Origin: JBGVMW01 sp045125095
GTDB taxonomy: Bacteria > Bacillota > Clostridia > Lachnospirales > Lachnospiraceae
Length of the DNA stretch: 20,762 nucleotides
NCBI GenBank assembly: GCA_045125095.1
Contig: JBGVMW010000071.1
Location: forward strand, 1-20,762
Direction of reading: 5' to 3'
Below the pieces are notes generated by a model, which was given only the letters and a program-made list of their open reading frames with translations, had not been told where the DNA came from and ran no database searches. Below are positions 1 to 8,934 of the stretch, one piece after another. Positions within the stretch are counted from its first letter, which is position 1. The number at the start of each line of letters is the position of its first letter. Position numbers and translations under genes: made by a program.

Positions 1-1
1 G

Positions 2-2713
2 ACAGTAACACATAAGGTCGTTAAAGGTGATACGTTGAGTGCGCTAGCCAAGAAATATGGCACGACAGTAAATGCTATCGCCAAACTGAATAATATTAAA
101 AATGTCAACCTTATATATGTAGGTCAAGTACTTACTATATCAGGAGCACCGGCAAGTACGGCTGGTACTTCTAGTGGTGGCTCATCGGGTGGTTCAGCAC
201 CTACACCCACTCCCACTCCCACTCCCACTTCAAGTTCGAATAATAACGTATCCAGCGTAGCCAATATTACACAATTCGGATTACAATCTGATACCGACCG
301 TACTATATTTGCTGTTTGGGAATGGTCTAGGTCTAACACTGACAAATACCAAGCCAAATGGTGGTATGATACTGGTAACGGTGTATGGTTTGTTGGTAGT
401 GACTCAGAAGTAAAAGAAAAACAATCGCTTTATACAGCACCACAAAATGCTAAGAAAGTAAAATTCCAAGTGAAACCGATTTCCACAACATACGAACAAA
501 AATCAGGGGACACAACTACACAAGTAAGTTACTGGACTGCTAGTTGGTCATCTGCCAAAGAATATTCTTTTGTTGAAGTTCCAGATAAACCAGGAGCTCC
601 TACTGTAACCATAGAAGAATACAAATTAACTGCTAAAGTGGCTAATTATAGCAACGGTACAGAAATGCAGTTCCAAGTAGTTCAAAATGACTCTACGGTA
701 TACAAGACTGGTAGCGCTTCGATAATAACTAACGCCGCTTCATATTCTTGTACGATAAACGCGGACCAAGAATACAAGGTTCGTTGTAGAGCTAAAAAGG
801 GATCTAGCTGGTCTGAATGGTCTGACTATTCTGCTAACGTAGAATCCAAAGTAAAACCTACTGCTCCTTCTGGTATAACTAGTTGTAAAGCACTATCTGA
901 AACTTCGATAGAACTTAAATGGTCTGCTGTTAAGTCTGCTAAGACTTATGATATCGAATATGCAACTAAGAAAGAGTACCTTGGAGCATCGAACGCATCC
1001 ACAACAATCAACAACGTAACTAGCACGACTTATATTGTTACCGGTCTAGGTAGCGGTGAAACATATTTCTTCAGGGTCAGAGCCGTAAATGAGCAAGGTA
1101 CTTCTACTTGGACGTCTCCCAAATCTACTGTCATAGGTACTAAACCGGGAGCGCCAACAACTTGGTCGTCAACATCAACGGCGCTAGTCGATGATACGGT
1201 GACTTTATATTGGGTGCACAATTCTCAAGATGGTTCTAAAGAAACTGGTGCACAGATAATGTTAATCGTTAACGGATTACCTAGTGTAGTTGAATTAGGA
1301 GCAAATAACACAGATGAAAACCGTTATCATACTCTTAAAACTTCGACTTTTGCAGATGGAACAGAGGTTAAATGGAAAGTACGAACAAAAGGCGTCGTAG
1401 CAGAATGGGGCGATTGGTCTATGGAACGATCAATCGATGTGTATGCTCCACCTACACTTTCTGTCAATGTTACAGATGTTAACGGCGATAACTTATATAC
1501 CGTAAATTCATTCCCAATTTATATTAAGGGTGACGCTGGTCCAGATACGCAAAAAGCAATTGGATACCATGTCTCAATAGTTGCTAATGATTCTTATGAA
1601 TATTGGGACGAAATCGGTAACATGAAAGTAGTATCTCAAGGTGACGAAGTATATTCTAAGTACTACGACACAAATGAAGACTTAGTTCTTAAACTGACTC
1701 CTGCGAGTCTAGACTTAGAAAACAACGTGCAGTATACAGTTAACTGCGTGGTTACAATGGATACTGGTCTGAATGCCGAAGATACTGTAGATTTCGAAGT
1801 CGCATGGGAAGACGTAATAACTCCTCCCAATGCTGAGATAGCTTATGACCCAGAAACTCTATGCACTCACATAAGACCTTACTGCGATTTTTATCCATTT
1901 ATATTTTACAAAGTAACTTACGATCAGTCAACTGGTAGTTTCTTCCGTACTAATACTATCCTAAAAGATATTTCAGGTACTTCTATAAACGAATGCTACA
2001 CTGAAACATATGATGATATTGTGTATAGTGGAATAACAGGAGCTGGTAAAAGAGAATTCTTCTGTGTGGTACAGTCGGATATTCCAGCGTTAGTAGAAGG
2101 AGTTACTCTGTCTGTTTACAGAAGAGAATATGACGGAAGATATGTTGAGATAGGTAGCGGACTAAAGAACACAGACAACACATTCGTTACAGACCCACAT
2201 CCTGCGCTAGACTTTGCTAGATATAGAATAGTGGCTATAAGTGACGCTACAGGAGCTGTAAGCTTTACTGATATTCCAGGTTTCCCTGTTGGTGAAAAAG
2301 CAGTAATTATACAATGGGACGAAGCGTGGAGTTCATTTGAATCAACAGGAGAAGAACAACCTGATAAACCAACATGGTCTGGGTCAATGCTTAAGTTACC
2401 GTTTAACATTGATATTTCAGATAGCAACTCTGCAGATGTGCAAATGGTTGAGTATATAGGACGTTCACATCCAGTAAGTTATTACGGAACACAACTTGGT
2501 ATAACTTCGACTTGGAATGTTGAGATAGATAAGAAAGATAAGAACACGTTATACGGATTGAGAAGGTTAGCGATATACATGGGCGATGTGTATGTTAGAG
2601 AACCGTCTGGAAGTGGTTATTGGGCGAACATTCAAGTATCATTCGAACAAACTCACAACCAACCGACAGTACCGGTGACACTTACGTTAACAAGAGTGGA
2701 AGGAGGCATCTAG
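2..2713 (+). CDS. LysM and fibronectin type III tail-tip protein, 5' end cut by window
   Basis: The reading frame is open from base 2, so the start lies upstream and 903 residues are visible. Visible residues 4-46 form a complete LysM domain (VVKGDTLSALAKKYG ... NLIYVGQVLTI), which binds peptidoglycan or chitin-like sugars. A Gly/Ser/Pro-Thr linker follows (about 47-80), then a series of beta-rich segments resembling fibronectin III repeats, clearest at about 192-283, 284-382 and 380-482 (PGAPT boundaries, TYFFRVRAVNEQG). The rest is beta-rich and not assigned. The next gene is hub-like, matching the LysM-protein-then-hub order known from PBSX-type tails, so a tail-tip or baseplate role is inferred. 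The TTG at 35 falls inside the LysM domain and cannot be the true start. Confidence 0.8.
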   Translation, partial: TVTHKVVKGDTLSALAKKYGTTVNAIAKLNNIKNVNLIYVGQVLTISGAPASTAGTSSGGSSGGSAPTPTPTPTPTSSSNNNVSSVANITQFGLQSDTDRTIFAVWEWSRSNTDKYQAKWWYDTGNGVWFVGSDSEVKEKQSLYTAPQNAKKVKFQVKPISTTYEQKSGDTTTQVSYWTASWSSAKEYSFVEVPDKPGAPTVTIEEYKLTAKVANYSNGTEMQFQVVQNDSTVYKTGSASIITNAASYSCTINADQEYKVRCRAKKGSSWSEWSDYSANVESKVKPTAPSGITSCKALSETSIELKWSAVKSAKTYDIEYATKKEYLGASNASTTINNVTSTTYIVTGLGSGETYFFRVRAVNEQGTSTWTSPKSTVIGTKPGAPTTWSSTSTALVDDTVTLYWVHNSQDGSKETGAQIMLIVNGLPSVVELGANNTDENRYHTLKTSTFADGTEVKWKVRTKGVVAEWGDWSMERSIDVYAPPTLSVNVTDVNGDNLYTVNSFPIYIKGDAGPDTQKAIGYHVSIVANDSYEYWDEIGNMKVVSQGDEVYSKYYDTNEDLVLKLTPASLDLENNVQYTVNCVVTMDTGLNAEDTVDFEVAWEDVITPPNAEIAYDPETLCTHIRPYCDFYPFIFYKVTYDQSTGSFFRTNTILKDISGTSINECYTETYDDIVYSGITGAGKREFFCVVQSDIPALVEGVTLSVYRREYDGRYVEIGSGLKNTDNTFVTDPHPALDFARYRIVAISDATGAVSFTDIPGFPVGEKAVIIQWDEAWSSFESTGEEQPDKPTWSGSMLKLPFNIDISDSNSADVQMVEYIGRSHPVSYYGTQLGITSTWNVEIDKKDKNTLYGLRRLAIYMGDVYVREPSGSGYWANIQVSFEQTHNQPTVPVTLTLTRVEGGI
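206..229 (+). repeat. Hexanucleotide tandem repeat (CCCACT)x4 encoding a Pro-Thr linker
   Basis: Four exact copies of a 6-base unit encode alternating Pro-Thr residues between the LysM domain and the FN3-like region. The unit is a multiple of three, so copy-number changes would only alter linker length. Confidence 0.85.
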
Positions 2714-2714
2714 A

Positions 2715-3782
2715 ATGGCCGATTGGACATCCACAATGCAACAAACTTTCGAGTACTATATAGTGGACCCTGGTACTTGGAAGGATATGAAGAAGATAGA
2801 TACAGTTATCAGTAGTAGAATCTCAAGGGATTTGGAGGCTGAAACACTTGGCTCAGCCTCTATATCGATAACTGAATCATTAGGTGAGTGCTATATAAGA
2901 ATCTACCTCGTGACAATTCAAAATGGAATTAGAGAGAAACACCCGTTGGGGACTTATATGGTTCAAACACCGTCTTATAGCTTCAACGGAAAAGTAAAAA
3001 ATATTACAATGGATGCTTATACTCCGTTAATAGAACTTAAAGAGAAGAATCCACCGCTTGGATATTCTATGCTCAAGGAAGATAATATTATGGAGAGAGC
3101 ATACCTATTAATGAGAGAACAAATGAGAGCGCCGGTTGTAAGCACTACTAAAGATACTAAATTACACCACGACTTCGTAGCTAATATCGATGATACTTGG
3201 ATGACATTCATTCGAGACTTGATAGCTAATGCTGATATGAGAGTTGACATAGATGAATTAGGAAGGGTTATGTTTGCACCAGAGCAAGATATTTCATGTC
3301 TGCAACCAGTATGGACGTTTGATACTGGCAATAGCTCAATTCTATACCCTTCATTTGATATTCAACATGACTTATATGGTATACCAAACGAAGTTGAAGT
3401 AATTTATTCGAACGGAACATCTTCTATGTCTATTAAAGTGGTTAACGACGACCCAGATAGTCCAGTATCAACAGTGAGTAGAGGTAGAAGAATAACACAT
3501 AGGATAAGTAATCCAGACGTGGTCGGAAAACCTTCGGAAGCGGAGATGAAAGATTATGCGGTTAGAATGTTAAAGGCTCTGTCGTCAATAGAATACACTA
3601 TAAACTACACTCACGGGTATTGTCCTGTTAGGGTTGGAGATTGTGTAAGACTTAACTATGAGGCAGCAGGGATCAGAAATGTTAAGGCTAAGATTATTAG
3701 TCAGTCAATAGATTGTGTTCCTGGATGTCCGGTGACAGAGAAAGCAGTATTCACTAGCAATTTATGGGATGGGGTGAAATAA
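2715..3782 (+). CDS. Baseplate hub / tail protein, Gp37- or XkdQ-like
   Basis: A 355-residue protein starting at the ATG two bases after the previous TAG, with a GGAAGGAGG ribosome binding site inside the end of the upstream gene. It looks like the phage hub family typified by ReqiPepy6 Gp37-like and XkdQ-type proteins. The N-terminus has a beta-strand pattern with LGTYMVQTPSY, where ligand-free beta-barrel hubs usually describe a scaled coordinate. A helical middle follows, then a C-terminal barrel-like stretch around GYCPVRVGDCVRLNY and VKAKIISQSIDCVPGCP. Such hubs sit under the tail tube and carry the spike or fibre. Its place between the LysM protein and the OB-fold fibre supports this. 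No catalytic motif is seen. The family call rests on pattern and gene order, not on an alignment. Confidence 0.6.
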   Translation: MADWTSTMQQTFEYYIVDPGTWKDMKKIDTVISSRISRDLEAETLGSASISITESLGECYIRIYLVTIQNGIREKHPLGTYMVQTPSYSFNGKVKNITMDAYTPLIELKEKNPPLGYSMLKEDNIMERAYLLMREQMRAPVVSTTKDTKLHHDFVANIDDTWMTFIRDLIANADMRVDIDELGRVMFAPEQDISCLQPVWTFDTGNSSILYPSFDIQHDLYGIPNEVEVIYSNGTSSMSIKVVNDDPDSPVSTVSRGRRITHRISNPDVVGKPSEAEMKDYAVRMLKALSSIEYTINYTHGYCPVRVGDCVRLNYEAAGIRNVKAKIISQSIDCVPGCPVTEKAVFTSNLWDGVK

Positions 3783-4924
3783 TGGACCTATCGAACAATT
3801 TGGTTTCACAATTCGTCAAAATAACTAATGATAGAGAGAAACATACTCAACAGCAGCAATCGAAACTGTTCGGGACAACGGTTATTTATGACGATAAGCA
3901 ATACGTACAAATAGATGGTTCGGACTTATTAACACCTGCGGATAGCACGGTGCATATAAAAGATGGTGAGCGCGTAACAGTTAGTATAAACAATCATACG
4001 GCTATAATAGATGGGAACGTCACTGATGTTTCGGCGAGTAATGAACATCTGGAAAGAGTAGAGACCGAGTTCTTGCTTGTAAAAAATGATTACTTGGAAT
4101 TCAAGGTTGATACAGAAGGAATGTTCTTGCAGATAAGAGATGAGACGGATAAGAAATTCGCAGACTTTAAAGTTACTGTTGATGGAATGTTCTTACAAAT
4201 ACGAGATGAAACTGACCAGAAATTTGCCGACTTCAGAGTTACTGTAGATGGAATGTTCGTGTCATTTGAAGATAAGACAGATAAGAAGTTGGCTCAAATC
4301 GAAGTGTCAGTGAATGAAATAAAATCATCGGTTAGTAAAGACGGAATAGGAACAGTAGTTAAACAGAACGCTGAGAGCTGGGGTATTTCTATAAACGGTA
4401 AGCTGAAAGGAACAAACTACACCTTCGATGGTAACAACTTCACTATAGGAAGTACAACTGGTAACACGACTGCGTACCATGCGGCCGGGTATTCAAAATG
4501 GGTTCATACTGACGGTAGTTATACTAGAATAGACGCTAAAGGTATGACTTGGAGTAAAGGTGGTACTGCTTCAGGTTACCATTATTTACTACACGCAGGT
4601 GAATATAGATGTCCGTCCGAGTCTATATGGACAGTAACTCTACCGGCTGAATTCCAAGGTAAGGACTTTAAAGTTGTTACAAGTATTAAACGTATTTATA
4701 TTTCTAGCGATAGCTACGTTACCGGTTGTTATTTCCCACTATTATCGTTCTATGCTGAAGCCCTTAATATTAATAAGAATGCTGGGACATTCCAAGTTTA
4801 TGCGTCAGTTAGAGCATGGAATAGAACTGGATATTCTAACTGGGGTCAAATGGTAGGTAATGGCTCTACGGCAGCAGAAAGAGAAGCAATGCAACCAGTT
4901 GTAGCATACTGGGCATTTGTATAA
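3782..4924 (+). CDS. OB-fold and coiled-coil tail fibre or spike protein
   Basis: I choose the ATG at 3782, which overlaps the preceding TAA by one base (TAATG) and has GGGATGGGGTG just upstream. An in-frame ATG at 3764 lies inside the hub gene and is less likely. This gives 380 residues. Residues about 10-75 (YVQIDGSDLLTPAD ... VTVSINNHTAIIDGNVTD) look like the small OB-like barrel found after hub genes in many phages. Three 22-residue repeats (starting GMFLQIRDETD) follow, probably trimeric coiled coil. The C-terminal 170 residues are Gly/Ser/Thr/Tyr-rich beta structure ending AYWAF, typical of a fibre tip. Probable role: central fibre or spike mounted on the hub. Host-binding function is inferred. 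Confidence 0.65.
   Translation: MDLSNNLVSQFVKITNDREKHTQQQQSKLFGTTVIYDDKQYVQIDGSDLLTPADSTVHIKDGERVTVSINNHTAIIDGNVTDVSASNEHLERVETEFLLVKNDYLEFKVDTEGMFLQIRDETDKKFADFKVTVDGMFLQIRDETDQKFADFRVTVDGMFVSFEDKTDKKLAQIEVSVNEIKSSVSKDGIGTVVKQNAESWGISINGKLKGTNYTFDGNNFTIGSTTGNTTAYHAAGYSKWVHTDGSYTRIDAKGMTWSKGGTASGYHYLLHAGEYRCPSESIWTVTLPAEFQGKDFKVVTSIKRIYISSDSYVTGCYFPLLSFYAEALNINKNAGTFQVYASVRAWNRTGYSNWGQMVGNGSTAAEREAMQPVVAYWAFV
4118..4315 (+). repeat. Three 66-bp tandem repeats (22-aa coiled-coil unit)
   Basis: Units at 4118-4183, 4184-4249 and 4250-4315 all begin with codons for Gly-Met-Phe. The first two are nearly identical in protein but differ at many third codon positions; the third is diverged. The unit (GMFLQIRDETDKKFADFKVT and two more residues) fits an alpha-helical fibre shaft. 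Confidence 0.85.
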
Positions 4925-4939
4925 AAGGAGAGTGATTAA

Positions 4940-5200
4940 ATGGCAAGCATGGCTGAACATGAAGCTAGTATGACGTTATATTTTTACAAAAGTGATGGAG
5001 CTATATATTCTTATTGTACAGGAGTACAAGATATGAGTGGTTTCGGAGAAAGAGCTGCTGATTACGAATTAATAATGGATTTCATAGTTGTTCAGAAAGA
5101 CCCAACTGTAATGGAATTCACTAATAGATTCTATGTCGACGTAGAGTCTAGACAATTAAAACTAAAAGCAGACTCAGCAGATTTCACTAAATATTTATAG
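4940..5200 (+). CDS. Small phage tail-region protein of unknown function (86 aa)
   Basis: Starts at an ATG eleven bases after an AAAAGGAG ribosome binding site and ends at a TAG that overlaps the next gene's AGGAGG. The protein is acidic and appears mixed alpha/beta (MTLYFYKSDGAIYSYCTG ... MEFTNRFYVDVESRQLKLKA), with no signal peptide, membrane segment or catalytic motif that I can see. Tight spacing to the fibre gene before it and the coiled-coil gene after it argues for co-translation with the baseplate genes. It could be a minor tail component or an assembly chaperone for the preceding fibre. I do not recognise the family. Confidence 0.7.
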   Translation: MASMAEHEASMTLYFYKSDGAIYSYCTGVQDMSGFGERAADYELIMDFIVVQKDPTVMEFTNRFYVDVESRQLKLKADSADFTKYL

Positions 5201-5210
5201 GAGGTATGTT

Positions 5211-5357
5211 ATGCAAGTAGATATGAATTTTGTATTAGAAGCTTATAGAGAAACAATAGATAGATTAACTAATGAGAATATTCTACTGAAGGCGCAGTTA
5301 AAGCAACTTCAAAATGAACTAGAGAAAAACAATGAAGAGGTGGAAAATCAACAATAA
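5211..5357 (+). CDS. 48-aa coiled-coil protein
   Basis: A short gene with a perfect AGGAGG ribosome binding site at 5199-5204, overlapping the previous TAG, and ATG at 5211. The product is strongly helical, with heptad-like Leu/Ile spacing (FVLEAYRETIDRLTNENILL, then KAQLKQLQNELEKN). It ends 18 bases before the BppU fibre. Small coiled-coil genes between the tail-tip and receptor-binding genes are common in phages of Gram-positive hosts, but their roles are mostly unknown. An oligomerisation or chaperone role is a guess. The strong ribosome binding site and fit between neighbours make it a real gene despite its length. Confidence 0.7.
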   Translation: MQVDMNFVLEAYRETIDRLTNENILLKAQLKQLQNELEKNNEEVENQQ

Positions 5358-5375
5358 AAAGGATGTGATATTTAA

Positions 5376-8300
5376 ATGATTTTCACAGAGAGACAAATTA
5401 CAGTACACAAAGGTAAGAGTTCAATCAACGAACCAGTAATCTTATACAGAGGAGACTATGAAGTATCGATAAAATTCACAATAATGGAGTCTAAGTTTAG
5501 ATTCAAAAGTGGAGTAAATCTTGTTGATTCAGAGAAAGCATCGTTCGGACAATTAGCGATCTTAGCTCCTTATGGCGGAAACGTGTTCTCCGAAGAGGTT
5601 AAGTGCGAAGATGGTACTGTAACTTTCACATTAACTAAAGAAATGATAGACCAGTTAGAAGAAGTTGGTTTATATTCTTTCCAAATACGTCTGTTCGACT
5701 ATTATAGAGAATCTCGTGTTTCTATACCTCCTGTTGAGTTTGGTATAGAGGTGAGAGAACCAGTAGCTTCAGAAGACCATGATAATACTGTCAACAATGC
5801 TATAGTTGGGTATTCTATAGCTAAGGTTGTTGAGGGGTTAAATGAGGATGTTGGCGATACTTTCGACGATAACGGCAACTACAACAAGACAGACTGGGAA
5901 ACTGGCGATAGAATAACAGAAGGAAAACTTAATAAGATTGAAGATGCTCTTGATAAGATAAATCAAAATGAGAAGAATGATGTGGCAGCTTTAGATAAGA
6001 GAATAACTAGTAATTATAACGTGCTTGAGTCTAATAAAGCTGATAAAAATGAAGTCAACTCTAAGGTTTGGGGTATGGCTAATATGGGTCAAGATGTTAA
6101 AAAAGCAATGACTGGCGGTAGTGTAGCTGTTGTTGGCGAAAATGCTATATTATCAGACAATATAGTAAACAATCAAGTTACACCTATTAAATTACATGGT
6201 TTCATGCATGGTAATAAGTTAAATTTATTAGACAAAAGTTTATTTAAATATGGATATTATTATAATGGAACCACTGGCGCAATTGTAGCCGGGTCAAGTG
6301 CTTATGGATTAGATTTTATCACACCATATATACCTATAAAACCGAACACTACGTATACAGCTAGTGTTAGTGACTATAACTATATAGTTTTTGATGCTAA
6401 TTTCAATAGAATCGGAAATGGTATCGATAAGAAATCATTCACGACACCGGAGAATGCGGCATATGTGGGGTTATCGTTCAAGAGTGCATCGAGTTCCCAT
6501 AATCCAGATAATCTTTATCTATTCGAAGGAGCAACTGTTCTAACTGATTTTCAATGTCATGATTATGAGTTTATAATAGACGGATTAAGTACTAATGAAC
6601 GTCATGTGCATAATTGCATACTTCAAAATGGTAATACCCCAATAAATTATAACACATCGACTAAACAGTTAGATTTAAGCACATTAATCATCATATATAA
6701 AAATGAATTCTACAGAGTGCCCGACAGTACAGTTTTAGATTTAACTTACGACTCACTAAATGCACTAGTATACAGCACGATAACTATTTATATAGATTGG
6801 GAGACAAAAGAATTTAAAACTTTATGTAACGATAGAATTAAAGCCGCCAATAGTAAGAATTGGATACCATTATTAGGTATGCGTATAAGAGGTAACGACA
6901 CTGATTTTGTTCCAGCTGTGAAATTTACAATAAATGGCGAAATTCCAAATAAACCGAAAGACGAAAGCGATATATGTATAATCGAAAATGGTAACACGCC
7001 AATAGATTATAACACGTCGACTAAACAACTAAATTTAAGTACATTGTTACTTATATATAGAGGTTCTGTCTACAGAGTCCCAGACAACACTGTTTTGGAT
7101 TTATCAGACAAAGACGCGGTTGGTTATACTATATATACTACGGGTGTTATCTATATAGACTGGAAAACGAAAGAATTTAAATTCATATCTAATGATGGTC
7201 ATAGAATTGCCGACGTATATGGGTTGGTTCCGGTATTAGGTATGCGTATAAGAGGTAACGACACTGATTTTGTTCCGGCTGTGAAATTTACAGTTAATGG
7301 TGCAGATGTAAATAGCGGAGTTTCATTTTTAAAAGGTCCTGCGGCGCTAAGAGTGGATACTGTGTTCTTGAGAAATGGTTCCGAGCAAATATACCATGCT
7401 AATATTGTACCTGGAACATCTACTGTACGTTTAACTACTAAGGCTTCTAACTTCTATTGGCGATTTGTGGATAATTCATATTCCGACATCCAATTAGGTG
7501 CTGAATGGAAAGATTTCGAGCTAGAGCATAATAAATGTTTAGTATTCGATCATGCCACAAGAGAGTTATCAATAACATCTTTCGGAGGGACAAATAGAGT
7601 TACAGATACTCAAATAATATTGTTATTAAATATTAGCGGTAAATTGAACGGTCGTCTTATGGGTAGTGTAGTTTATGATGATAATACTAAAAATAATACT
7701 AAAAGAACCGTAATGAGCGGAAAAGAATGCCTGTTCTTCTTCAAATGTGGTTTCACTAAGTCATACTTATCTGATTTCTGTTTTGTAGGCGATGAGTTAT
7801 GGTGCTTCGCGGTTTCAAATGATGAACATACCAATACAGCTGAAGTGGTAAGATATTCGATTGATTATGAAAATAAGCAGGCAACAAAACTCGGTTCTTT
7901 TACGCATAATTTCGGACACGCTAACACTGTTGATTATTGCGAAGCTCTAGATTGTCTGATATTAGGAAATGGTGGAAGCTCCGGTAACACGCAACCGAAT
8001 GAATTTTATATATTCCCTAACGCATCAAGTTTTAAAGATTTATCAGCTGTAACTATTGCCGAACATGGTATGGTGTTTGACGTTAGCCAGTTGGGTTGGG
8101 GCAAACAAGTCAACGTGGTCTGGGGTGAAAGCAATAGAGGACGTCATAATATCTCATATGTAATAAGTAATGACGGATCTACAACTAGATATATTATGAA
8201 AATATTATTAGGTCAAGGAAGCGCCCAATTAGAACATGGTACATTTATAGAAGGTAAAGGATATTACGAATTCAATGGAACATTTAAAATTCTTGGAACT

Positions 8301-8564
8301 TGGCCTAGAGAGTGGATATATTTAGAGTTCAATAACGGATCAGATTTCTATGACGGTGTTATATATGAAGGTCTTGGTGGAGGACTATGGTGGGCTGAGC
8401 ATAGGATTTCAGAAGATGGATCTACTGATACCACTATTTATAAAGATATGGTGTATACTCCTGAAGGTGAAATAGAATCGGCTGAAGCGGAAGGTATAAC
8501 GGTGAATAACGATTATCTTATTTTAGGTGACGCAGCTAGTAATATTTATATTTATAAAAAATAA
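5376..8564 (+). CDS. BppU_N-type receptor-binding fibre with duplicated beta domain and beta-rich tip
   Basis: 1062 residues, ATG at 5376 after AAAAAGGATG. Residues 1-130 match the BppU N-terminal (baseplate upper protein) domain: ILYRGDYEV, GLYSFQIRLFD and SRVSIPPVEF are its usual signatures; it docks fibres to the baseplate. Residues about 165-195 hold the adaptor motif (YNKTDWETGDRITEGKLNKI), followed by helix. About 285-400 resembles a carbohydrate-binding jelly roll (IPIKPNTTYTAS, FTTPENAAYVGLSF). Two copies of a roughly 110-residue domain follow at about 416-520 and 536-641. The last 330 residues are beta-rich with repeated Trp/Gly segments (GDELWCFAVSND, GGGLWWAEH), possibly a propeller-like tip. 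Role: adhesion to a cell-surface glycan. The N-terminal assignment is firm; the tip fold is an inference. Confidence 0.85.
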   Translation: MIFTERQITVHKGKSSINEPVILYRGDYEVSIKFTIMESKFRFKSGVNLVDSEKASFGQLAILAPYGGNVFSEEVKCEDGTVTFTLTKEMIDQLEEVGLYSFQIRLFDYYRESRVSIPPVEFGIEVREPVASEDHDNTVNNAIVGYSIAKVVEGLNEDVGDTFDDNGNYNKTDWETGDRITEGKLNKIEDALDKINQNEKNDVAALDKRITSNYNVLESNKADKNEVNSKVWGMANMGQDVKKAMTGGSVAVVGENAILSDNIVNNQVTPIKLHGFMHGNKLNLLDKSLFKYGYYYNGTTGAIVAGSSAYGLDFITPYIPIKPNTTYTASVSDYNYIVFDANFNRIGNGIDKKSFTTPENAAYVGLSFKSASSSHNPDNLYLFEGATVLTDFQCHDYEFIIDGLSTNERHVHNCILQNGNTPINYNTSTKQLDLSTLIIIYKNEFYRVPDSTVLDLTYDSLNALVYSTITIYIDWETKEFKTLCNDRIKAANSKNWIPLLGMRIRGNDTDFVPAVKFTINGEIPNKPKDESDICIIENGNTPIDYNTSTKQLNLSTLLLIYRGSVYRVPDNTVLDLSDKDAVGYTIYTTGVIYIDWKTKEFKFISNDGHRIADVYGLVPVLGMRIRGNDTDFVPAVKFTVNGADVNSGVSFLKGPAALRVDTVFLRNGSEQIYHANIVPGTSTVRLTTKASNFYWRFVDNSYSDIQLGAEWKDFELEHNKCLVFDHATRELSITSFGGTNRVTDTQIILLLNISGKLNGRLMGSVVYDDNTKNNTKRTVMSGKECLFFFKCGFTKSYLSDFCFVGDELWCFAVSNDEHTNTAEVVRYSIDYENKQATKLGSFTHNFGHANTVDYCEALDCLILGNGGSSGNTQPNEFYIFPNASSFKDLSAVTIAEHGMVFDVSQLGWGKQVNVVWGESNRGRHNISYVISNDGSTTRYIMKILLGQGSAQLEHGTFIEGKGYYEFNGTFKILGTWPREWIYLEFNNGSDFYDGVIYEGLGGGLWWAEHRISEDGSTDTTIYKDMVYTPEGEIESAEAEGITVNNDYLILGDAASNIYIYKK
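6621..7300 (+). repeat. Direct internal duplication of a beta domain in the BppU fibre
   Basis: Copy 1 (6621-6937) and copy 2 (6981-7300) start with NGNTPI(N/D)YNTSTKQL and end with GMRIRGNDTDFVPAVKFT. They are offset by 360-363 bases. The middle has diverged, but 6871-6929 against 7234-7292 is identical at 58 of 59 bases. Confidence 0.9.
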
Positions 8565-8577
8565 AGGAGATTTCAAA

Positions 8578-8877
8578 ATGGGGGACGAAAAAATTCAAGA
8601 ACTACTTCTGCAATTGGTCCAAGATATGTCCTTCGTCAAAGCAAAGCTTTCTAACATCGAGGAGCAGAAACTTGCATCTAGAATAGACCAACTCGAAGCT
8701 CAAAATAGAGAGCATGACAAAACAATCAAGTCATTAGAACGAAGAAATGACACAATGGAACAGTTTGTTAGAAACAATATTAATGATGGTAAAAAACAGC
8801 AAACAGGCATATTTATATCTATGGGATTAGCGGTATTTGGCGCTATAGTCTCTGTGATTATAAGTATGCTATTTTAA
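8578..8877 (+). CDS. xhlA: XhlA-like hemolysin / holin-associated membrane protein
   Basis: 99 residues from the ATG at 8578, with AAAGGAG nine bases upstream; an in-frame ATG at 8527 lies inside the previous fibre gene and is rejected. Residues about 3-70 are charged, helical coiled coil (LVQDMSFVKAKLSNIEEQKL ... IDQLEAQNREHDKTIKSLER). Residues 76-99 form a single C-terminal membrane span (GIFISMGLAVFGAIVSVII). Size and layout match XhlA (PF10779), which in PBSX acts with the XhlB holin in lysis. The phiLC3-type holin of this phage lies 2.3 kb downstream, beyond a fibre gene, so the lysis pair is separated. A terminator follows directly. Confidence 0.8.
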   Translation: MGDEKIQELLLQLVQDMSFVKAKLSNIEEQKLASRIDQLEAQNREHDKTIKSLERRNDTMEQFVRNNINDGKKQQTGIFISMGLAVFGAIVSVIISMLF

Positions 8878-8880
8878 TGC

Positions 8881-8906
8881 GAGGGACTAAGTCAGTCCCT
8901 CCTTTT
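8881..8906 (+). terminator. Rho-independent terminator after the XhlA-like gene
   Basis: Perfect 8-bp stem GAGGGACT (8881-8888) / AGTCCCTC (8894-8901), 5-base loop, then CTTTT. It lies four bases after the TAA. It sits inside what would otherwise be a continuous late operon. Confidence 0.85.
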
Positions 8907-8912
8907 ATATTT

Positions 8913-8931
8913 ACAATAAAAAGGATGTGAT
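8913..8931 (+). promoter_or_regulatory. Duplicated translation-initiation segment shared by both BppU fibre genes
   Basis: The 19 bases 8913-8931, which include the AAAAAGGATGTG ribosome binding site, are identical to 5351-5369 ahead of the other BppU_N gene. This suggests the second fibre arose by copying or cassette exchange that included the initiation region. Confidence 0.75.
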
Positions 8932-8934
8932 TAA

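Noticed and set aside
3764..3781. Upstream ATG at 3764 as start of the OB-fold fibre gene
   Set aside because: It lies within the hub gene; the ATG at 3782 has better ribosome binding site spacing and the usual stop/start overlap.
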